Shown here: piece by piece, positions 59,401 to 64,000 of the stretch | Layout: the number at the start of each line of letters is the position of its first letter | Numbering within the stretch: position 1 is the stretch's first letter | Translations under genes and position numbers: made by a program | Notes under the pieces: generated by a model | Database searches by the model: none | What the model saw: the letters and a program-made list of their open reading frames with translations, nothing else | Told to the model about the DNA's origin: nothing | Source of the DNA: Hydractinia symbiolongicarpus | Lineage: Eukaryota > Cnidaria > Hydrozoa > Anthoathecata > Hydractiniidae | Assembly: GCF_029227915.1 (NCBI RefSeq) | Contig: NC_079879.1 | Location: 23,080,501-23,144,500, forward strand | DNA length: 64,000 bases | Direction of reading: 5' to 3'

Positions 59401-62400
59401 AGAAAAATGGTAGCTTAAAATGTAAACAAGCACGAAAAAAAATAATTAAGAAGCATTGGAAATGATTATATATCTAACTCCTACAATACATTTATCGATA
59501 AAAACATTTTTATAGGATAGAAACAAAACAATGTCAAGTATAACACTTAAAATAACCAGATTCACCAACATTTTGTCTGGATGCTTCTTCAACATGGCTA
59601 GTTAACTAGCTACATTGTCCATAAAAAAACGATGATCTAATTTCCAGTTTTATCAAAAATACTAAATACAAGGCGACGAAATCATAAAAAATACGCCTCC
59701 TCTCATTTTCAGATTCGTTCCTTCAGCTTTGTGATTACCGAGTCAATATAAAACTCTTTGAAGCCCATGTTATTCTTGGCTAGTTAGCTAGTTAAAATTA
59801 CTTCAATATTCGTTGTAGCCAACTATATTTTAACGGCGCATTCAACTTTACATATTATTCTGTACGTGTCACATCGTGATGTTTTGTTTACAAAGTTTTA
59901 TTCTATAACATAGGGACTTTCGAATTCTAAATAGAATGTTTGTTTTTGGACAGGACTGTTTCGAATTTTGACCTCGAGTGTTAACAAAAGTAGTGCTAGT
60001 GAATTATATTATTATAAGAACACTAAACTAAAATTCTTATTTTTTTATTTTTATCTAATTTAGAAGGTTAACAAATACAATAATAACCGATTACCCCACG
60101 CTGTAATAAAAATATCGCACCGATCTCGCAAGCTCGGTCTAGACCTCGGGCGATATATTGCGGTACAGCCCCGGGGTAATCGGTCATTATTGTATTAGTG
60201 ATACATGCACGATATATATGGTCTACGTATACATGCGTGATAACTCTGATCTATGTACTAACAACACATGCATGATATAGATGGTATATATACTATATAT
60301 AGATGGTATATATACTATATACTATATATACATGCGCGATAGAGAAGATCTATGTAGTAATAATGGCTTATTAACCGTTTAGCCGGTCTATACGGGAAAA
60401 TATAGACCGAGGTCATGACGTCATGGACCGAACGCAGTGAGGTCCATGCGAGTGACAGAGGTCTATATTTTCCGTATAGACAGGCTAATAAGGTTAATAA
60501 GTCATTTATTATACCCCACTGATTATTTCATAACTATTAATGAAAAAAAGGTTTTAGAGTCCAAGGGTCTTTAACAAAAACAAGGCTTAGGTGGAAACCA
60601 TGTAACTTTCTTTATATTTCGAACGTACACAGACATTCGATCCACAACTTTTAAAAATAGAATATTTTCAAAACAGTTTTAAAATTCAATTCTTTGTCGT
60701 TTCGCTGGTGGAGTGTTCGTATTAAAATTAAATGTACAATTGTTAAAATTTCCTCCGGAAAAAAATGTAGAGAGGGTTGAAGACTGCGTGGAACTGGAAG
60801 TATTAAGAGCTGTCGATTGGTTATGTACGTCAAGTTGGTTATTATTTGAGCTCAAGATGTTTGACATTTTGTAACGGTGAGTGGTACTAGCTGATTTGTA
60901 ATTTCTTAACGAATCAATATTTTTGTGACCACTGTGTTAGGCTACATAAACTTCGGGGACATTTGCATCCAAAAGCTTTCCAATCGATGTTTTTCTAACG
61001 GAATGATTTGCCACTTTTCTGCCTGTAAGCCCGTGTTTTTTGGAACTTAAAAATTCTCCAATTTTATTTTTCCCGAGGGGAGTTTTCAAATACCAACTGT
61101 CTTCTCTTGTGTAGTCAATTTTTTGCCTCAATGTAAGAAAAAAAGGCGAGTTTTCCATCAGCATTTCCTCCGGTCGATGTTTTTTGAACTCTTTGTAAAG
61201 GGAGACTGGGCATCTTTCCGTTACGGTGGCATATGCAGTGGGATAGAAAAATCTTTTTTCTTCCTTTTCATTTCCTTTTCTGGTTTTCGTACCTCTTTCC
61301 TTTACCAAAACTAAACATTCCCCTCTTTCTGGATCGTTTTCCAACACAATGTCTCCCCAAAGCAACTTTCTGGCCTCATCTCTTGCACGAAAGCCAAAAT
61401 GTAATGAGATAACCCACCACATTGTTCTTTGCAGTGTGAGTGCATCCTGTTTTCCAAAAAAGCCAGTCTTGTATAATTTTTCAATTTCATGTTCCTCCAA
61501 TTCCCTTGTAGCATTTGGTTTATTTCCGTACCCAAGTTTTGTCAACTGTTTTCGTTTTGCTGCTAACACTTTTCTGGACTTTTCAAAATCATCATCAACG
61601 AGGATGTTAAAAGGAACTTTCATACTGTCTAGATGTCTTTGTAAGCCACGGTGTAGTGATGTAAGGGAGTCAGGTTCATATTCTTTTCCGTTCTTTTGTT
61701 TGACATTAATAAATAGTTTGCACAGTGTGTTGTTCAGTTCTTTTGGTGGTATGAGATGAGGTGGTCTATATTCTTGAAAGCTTCGACAATACCTGACAAA
61801 GGTGTTTGCTGCAAACGTATTACAATATTTTGTAGCTTTTGACTGTTGTCCTCCTATGAATTCGTCTATTTCATTTAAATCGTCAAATAAACTATCGTCT
61901 ACCAGACGAAAACAAGGAGTAATTGACATTTTTCTACCACTTTAAATTAACTTTCTTGTTTTGTTTTTGTTTTGATGTCGGTTAATACGGCGTCATATAG
62001 ACTGGTCACGTGAAAAAAAAACCAATCAAATTTTCCGAGAACGTTCGAATAAACGTAAACATTCGAAAATACTCAACAGTGGGGTAATAATAACACATAC
62101 ATGATATAGATTTTAGTGTAGTTACACATGCATGATATAGATGGTATATTTATATATATACACATTCGCCATATAGATGATCTATGTAGCAACACATGCA
62201 TCATACGGCTTACGTAGTTATACATGCATGATATACCTGGTGTATCACTTGGACCGTACGTACAGTACGAAGCGTCATCTTCGTTGTTAGCATCTCTTTT
62301 CTGCAGCAACAAATTTATATCAACATTCAGACTTTCTGCTGCTTTCTTCTGAATGCATGGAAGGAGTTTGATAAGGCTGTGAACATCGTTGATTCGAAAG

Positions 62401-63630
62401 CACATCTAAAAAAATCATTCACATTGGGTTCTTTTTCACACACAATCAAATTATGCAAAATTAATCGAACCGGATTTTAAACAATTCGTTTCAGGGATGT
62501 CCAATCAAATTATCTTTTTCTTTTTCTTTTTCTTGACATTTCTGACATTCTTTTATTACAAGTTCTAAGATTTTCTTCACTTTCCAGCTATTTGCGACGG
62601 GAATTCAATACTATAAGAACCTTAAATTACCTCAAAAATGCAAATTTTAATAACAAACATATTACTAGAACAAATTTCTTAGGAATTAGTGCTAATTCTT
62701 TTACAACAGAATTAAATTTAATTCTTGCCAATATTTTGGAAAATAAAGATAGTTTTAATTGAACATCCAAACCTAAAACTTCTGATCTATTTCCTGAAAT
62801 TTCATAAAAAAACTAAATTTCCCTGACATTTTGCTTTTCATATATGTTTTTTTTAAATTCCTGACAATTTCTAACAATCTTGAAAGAGTGGACGCTGTCT
62901 TTGAATCCAAAAACTAAGGTGCATCTCAGATACGTCATGAATTAGCAAAGTAGCACATAGATTTTGACAGACATCTAATCAAACACTTAAATTTTAGTTG
63001 CTTTGGAGAGTTGCCATTCTTCCCATAGAGTCATATTTGAGGCTAAAGCTATTAAAAAATTACCTTCACAAGAGATTTAGAGAGTTTTGAAGAGACATTT
63101 TTAGAGTTGAGCAGAATTGAGGAGTTTTGAAGAGGCGTGGTTGCATCCCTGCTTTAAAACAATTAAAAACGTGATGACAAACCTCTTTAGTGACTAGTTC
63201 CCAACCACCCAGAGAGCCGTAGATCAGTCTGTTCAGTATGACACAGGGTTCATCATCTGAAGAATAACATTAAAGCCTGATAGTTTTTGTTGTAACTTTG
63301 CAATACATAAATATACAAAAAGTATTAAAATATAGCACATACATACCTGTTTCCTCATTCCTTGTTGTGAGACAATGACGGCAACCAGGAATTCCTTCAC
63401 TCCGATTTTTCCTTACTTCTTGTAAAAGCTGCAAAATAAATTTTATGGTGGTAATATATATCTGGTAGAGCCTAACATTGATCAAAAGCTATCTAAAGTC
63501 AGTTACAGCCGACAAAGGCAAAAGTGCTTACATGACTATCAAATCTATTATTGTCCTTAAAAGATTTCGAGCCACAAACATCGAGAGAAACCAATGTTGA
63601 TACGTACATCTTTAAAATATCTTTGACGCT
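50401..63630 (-). CDS. 3' part of a large gene, possibly MUN-domain (UNC13/BAIAP3-like); 11 exons, 5' end outside the window
   Basis: Exons on the minus strand: 63630-63532, 63428-63347, 63256-63183, 62405-62264, 56541-56441, 56060-55875, 55667-55584, 54710-54651, 51558-51345, 51066-50899, 50777-50401. All borders are GT-AG and all phases match over 528 residues to TGA, strong evidence for a real gene. It is mostly helical. Fragments such as MCFRINDVHSLIKLLPCIQK, then CMSHLQSQMKFFRHTLYPEC followed by EIWKSVLEKFHVLIDEL, resemble the order LNN-V, 'LDxxLxxLNxxL', 'LWxxVL' and 'RFHxxLExL' in the second homology domain of UNC13/BAIAP3 secretion-priming proteins. That link is weak. The last ~130 residues (Ser-rich stretch, then YVFYTFQTESGPPDVEVVGK) match nothing I know, and no C2 domain follows. 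Intron 4 is 5.7 kb and packed with transposons. Confidence 0.72.
52290..52540. mobile_element. Relic repeat with tandem phrases
   Basis: Phrases 'gttagtgaaaattccagttat' and 'gttagtgaaagttccaattat' follow each other, near 'gcgaagttccacttatccgataa' and 'gttcacatatcgagcggcaactg'. This resembles subterminal repeats of a pogo-like element, but the far border could not be fixed. Confidence 0.35.
52608..53064. mobile_element. 457-bp MITE with AAGCGCCC subterminal repeats (pogo-like)
   Basis: Ends form a ~26-bp inverted repeat with three mismatches: left TACTGTAATGATCCGAATAA, right reversed TACCGTAATGATCTGAACAA, both then gcgccc. TA on each side fits a TA target duplication. The word aataagcgccc or variants recurs at least eight times near both ends (for example 52634, 52713, 52742, 52950, 53024). 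No transposase is present. It sits in intron 8 of the UNC13-like gene. Confidence 0.75.
54058..54640 (+). repeat. 29-bp minisatellite, about 20 copies
   Basis: Unit acagatacccacccactactactgttgct with few variants (for example aaata for gata, tagagata), plus one copy with an inserted base near 54271. Because 29 is not a multiple of three the array is read in all three frames in turn, and none contains a stop, which creates long spurious open frames (to 209 codons) with a cyclic peptide. It begins about 10 bases beyond the 5' splice site of exon 8 of the UNC13-like gene. Confidence 0.97.
54838..55210 (+). repeat. Degenerate ATTC/ATTT tetranucleotide tract
   Basis: Long run of cattcattcatt and ttatttattt units with interspersed 'catcactcgtttattcattca' blocks, which recur about seven times as a higher-order unit. 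Spurious open frames cross it. It lies in intron 7 of the UNC13-like gene. Confidence 0.95.
56770..56853. repeat. Fold-back sequence split by the MULE insertion
   Basis: Left of the MULE stand gcgggcaatacggc and cttgacgacg; at the insertion point stand gcggtattgcccg and, resuming on the far side, cgtcgtcaag. These form interleaved inverted repeats, so the MULE landed inside a small palindromic repeat. Confidence 0.5.
57181..58072 (+). CDS. HMG-box plus C2HC zinc-finger protein carried by the MULE
   Basis: Four exons with GT-AG borders and matching phases: 57181-57211, 57324-57388, 57475-57585, 57839-58072; 146 residues. The middle reads as an HMG-box: NGFHLFYRETV, a linker, then ELAEMSKIGSERWKALDDAS followed by RKEWNKKGQKKR, matching the helix-loop-helix-helix pattern with its Trp residues. 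After an acidic linker comes a finger ICAKCKKTFTRQKEFNYHSKNC (C-x2-C-x12-H-x4-C). A second finger begins (CDICQKEFSIKF) and then loses its pattern and becomes hydrophobic, which suggests that the original gene was cut there by internal deletion. The gene sits wholly between the terminal repeats. A role in DNA binding for the transposon is inferred; it is not a known host gene to me. Confidence 0.7.
57711..57772 (+). repeat. 24-bp tandem repeat in intron 3 of the HMG-box gene
   Basis: The unit gaataacaacctcgtactcagagt occurs nearly three times in a row within the last intron of the HMG-box/zinc-finger gene. It might differ in copy number between copies of the transposon. Confidence 0.85.
58110..58946 (-). 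pseudogene. Truncated MULE transposase, N-terminal FAR1/WRKY-GCM1-like zinc domain
   Basis: 278 residues from ATG at 58946. Residues about 75-160 show FRCHHN, then CNPSQRFKNTDCPFSLVLKY and LLEMEWTHNHPV: the Cys...Cys...His-x-His pattern with the typical 'WTHNHP' ending of the FAR1/FLYWCH/WRKY-GCM1 fold at the start of many Mutator-like transposases. A helical region (YERGFTPGLAYREI) follows, again usual before the catalytic domain. The frame ends in a run of Phe and Tyr (RIFYFCYFNDTFYVFF) that does not fit the family. The DDE catalytic core and any SWIM domain are absent. Its stop lies 37 bases from the stop of the opposing HMG-box gene, so the deletion that removed the catalytic part probably joined the two genes tail to tail here. 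Confidence 0.72.
60074..60196. mobile_element. Small fold-back MITE (123 bp)
   Basis: Terminal inverted repeats of 24 bp with one mismatch (aatacaataataaccgatta, then cccc). A GC-rich interior (cgcaagctcggtctagacctcggg) folds partly on itself. No coding sequence. Confidence 0.7.
60197..60358. repeat. Minisatellite, left part (acatgcatgatatagatggtctatgtagtaac-like units)
   Basis: Imperfect repeats of a ~30-base unit built from 'acatgc(a/g)(t/c)gatata', 'gatggtctat' or 'gatggtatat' and 'gtagtaa'. The same unit resumes at 62094, beyond the Crypton-like insertion, so the array was split by it. Confidence 0.65.
60359..60513. mobile_element. 155-bp fold-back element next to the Crypton-like gene
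   Basis: Two ~48-bp arms pair with few mismatches: taataatggcttattaacc ... gtctatacgggaaaatatag against its complement ctatattttccgtatagac ... ggttaataag. The loop holds gacgtcatggaccgaacgca. It lies at the junction of the minisatellite and the Crypton-like unit. Confidence 0.65.
60515..62087 (-). mobile_element. Crypton-like tyrosine-recombinase element
   Basis: The unit is bounded on the left by ataccccactg and on the right by cagtggggtaat, a short inverted repeat (ACCCCACTG core of nine bases, then AT-rich bases). Between them lies a tyrosine recombinase gene on the minus strand. Crypton elements usually lack long terminal inverted repeats and end in short ones or none, so this boundary is tentative. 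The unit splits the surrounding minisatellite. Confidence 0.6.
60679..61929 (-). pseudogene. Crypton-type tyrosine recombinase with one in-frame stop
   Basis: A 417-codon frame from ATG at 61929 to TAA at 60679, broken by one TAA at about 60937-60939. Residues about 1-100 form an N-terminal SAM-like core-binding domain (YCNTFAANTFVRYCRSF). The catalytic domain has the first Arg in HFGFRARDEARKLLWGDI, the His-x-x-Arg box in NHSVRKTSIGKLL, and after VPEVYVA the stop; the same frame then continues HSGHKNIDSLRNYKSAS, which contains the last His and the catalytic Tyr. The tail is Ser/Asn rich and ends basic (KRQRIEF). The stop falls where the family usually has a polar residue such as Gln, so a single C-to-T change could explain it. 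Related domains (DUF3504) occur in animal KCTD1, QRICH1 and ZMYM proteins. The ATG to stop part alone lacks the nucleophile. Confidence 0.82.
62094..62245. repeat. Minisatellite, right part
   Basis: Continues the ~30-base units of 60197-60358 ('acatgcatgatatagatgg', 'gatctatgtagcaacac'). The units run up to about 20 bases from the 5' splice site at 62263 of the UNC13-like gene. Confidence 0.65.
62406..63182. other. Intron between exons 3 and 4 of the UNC13-like gene
   Basis: AT-rich intron without coding signal. The stretch 63060-63150 has the phrase 'gagttttgaagag' twice, a possible repeat relic. Nothing else was identified. Confidence 0.5.
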
Positions 63631-64000
63631 CTGAAATTAAAAAAAAAACGAGTTAATGGTCGATCTATTTCATCATTTGTTATCTTATACACCTTGTTAA
63701 CTTGCTACTCATTGTTAAAACCATCGACATGTGTTAATTTTAATGCTGATTTGATGTTACAAGGATTGTATTTTTAATTATCTTGAATATTTGACCCAAA
63801 TTTGTATCCTTATGAGGTAATATACTTATTAAGCTCTATTTTACGAGGTAATACAGAGATTTTAAGATGTCTCCAAAATGTCTTAAATTATTTGTGCTTT
63901 ATCATGGTCGCCACACGTTTTTATAGAAGAGAAATTTGAGGAGATGTTAGGACATTTTCATATATATTAAGAATATTTAATGAGAAGGTTATAAAGGTAA
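63631..64000. other. Right edge, intron of the UNC13-like gene
   Basis: Upstream of the first visible exon (acceptor at 63631-63632). No further exon with a convincing donor was found up to the end of the window. Confidence 0.45.

Noticed and set aside
61123-61759. Plus-strand frames opposite the Crypton-like recombinase
   Set aside because: Antisense shadows of the recombinase frame.
1-64000. tRNA, rRNA, CRISPR array or bacterial operon structure
   Set aside because: No cloverleaf-like or rRNA-like sequence noticed by eye, and the spliced genes rule out a prokaryotic layout. A covariance search would be needed to exclude small RNA genes.

Overview
The window looks like nuclear DNA from an animal. 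It is strongly AT-rich and its genes are split by GT-AG introns into many short exons. The proteins are typical of metazoans: two mitoribosomal proteins (MRPS16, MRPS26), a CDC25 phosphatase, a SENP6/7-type SUMO protease and a class A GPCR. The mobile-element mix (MULE, Crypton-type tyrosine recombinase, pogo-like and TTAA elements, possible Penelope remnant) and base composition suggest a cnidarian, perhaps a hydrozoan. That is inference from style, not proof.

Layout: 1-2486 holds no recognisable gene. MRPS16 is one coding exon (2487-2846, +), closely followed by a 17-exon CDC25 gene (3532-10527, +). The SENP6/7-like gene runs on the minus strand (14098-17969), with a possible extra 5' exon near 21.15 kb. 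From 18 to 28.8 kb there is mainly repeat-rich non-coding DNA, including a 1.37-kb terminal-inverted-repeat element. Two tandem nine-exon GT4 glycosyltransferase genes follow (28889-32301 and 34280-39889, +), with the same exon phases throughout. Next come MRPS26 (40688-42840, +), a pogo-like element with a helix-turn-helix fragment (about 44.16-44.99 kb) and an uninterrupted class A GPCR (45878-47014, -). The right 13.6 kb is the 3' part of one minus-strand gene: 11 exons in consistent phase between 50401 and 63630, with the 5' end off the window. It may be related to the MUN region of UNC13/BAIAP3 proteins.

The mobile-element highlight is a 5.7-kb intron of that last gene. It holds (i) a 2,537-bp MULE-type transposon with perfect 74-bp terminal inverted repeats, a 9-bp target duplication, a four-exon HMG-box/zinc-finger gene and a truncated FAR1/WRKY-GCM1-like transposase gene, and (ii) a Crypton-like tyrosine recombinase broken by one in-frame stop just before its last catalytic block, lying in a split minisatellite next to a fold-back element. 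The host genes do not form an operon. They are housekeeping or signalling genes lying side by side, and only the glycosyltransferase pair is clearly linked by duplication.

All exon models were built by hand from splice-site consensus, reading phase and recognisable protein motifs. No transcript or database evidence was available.
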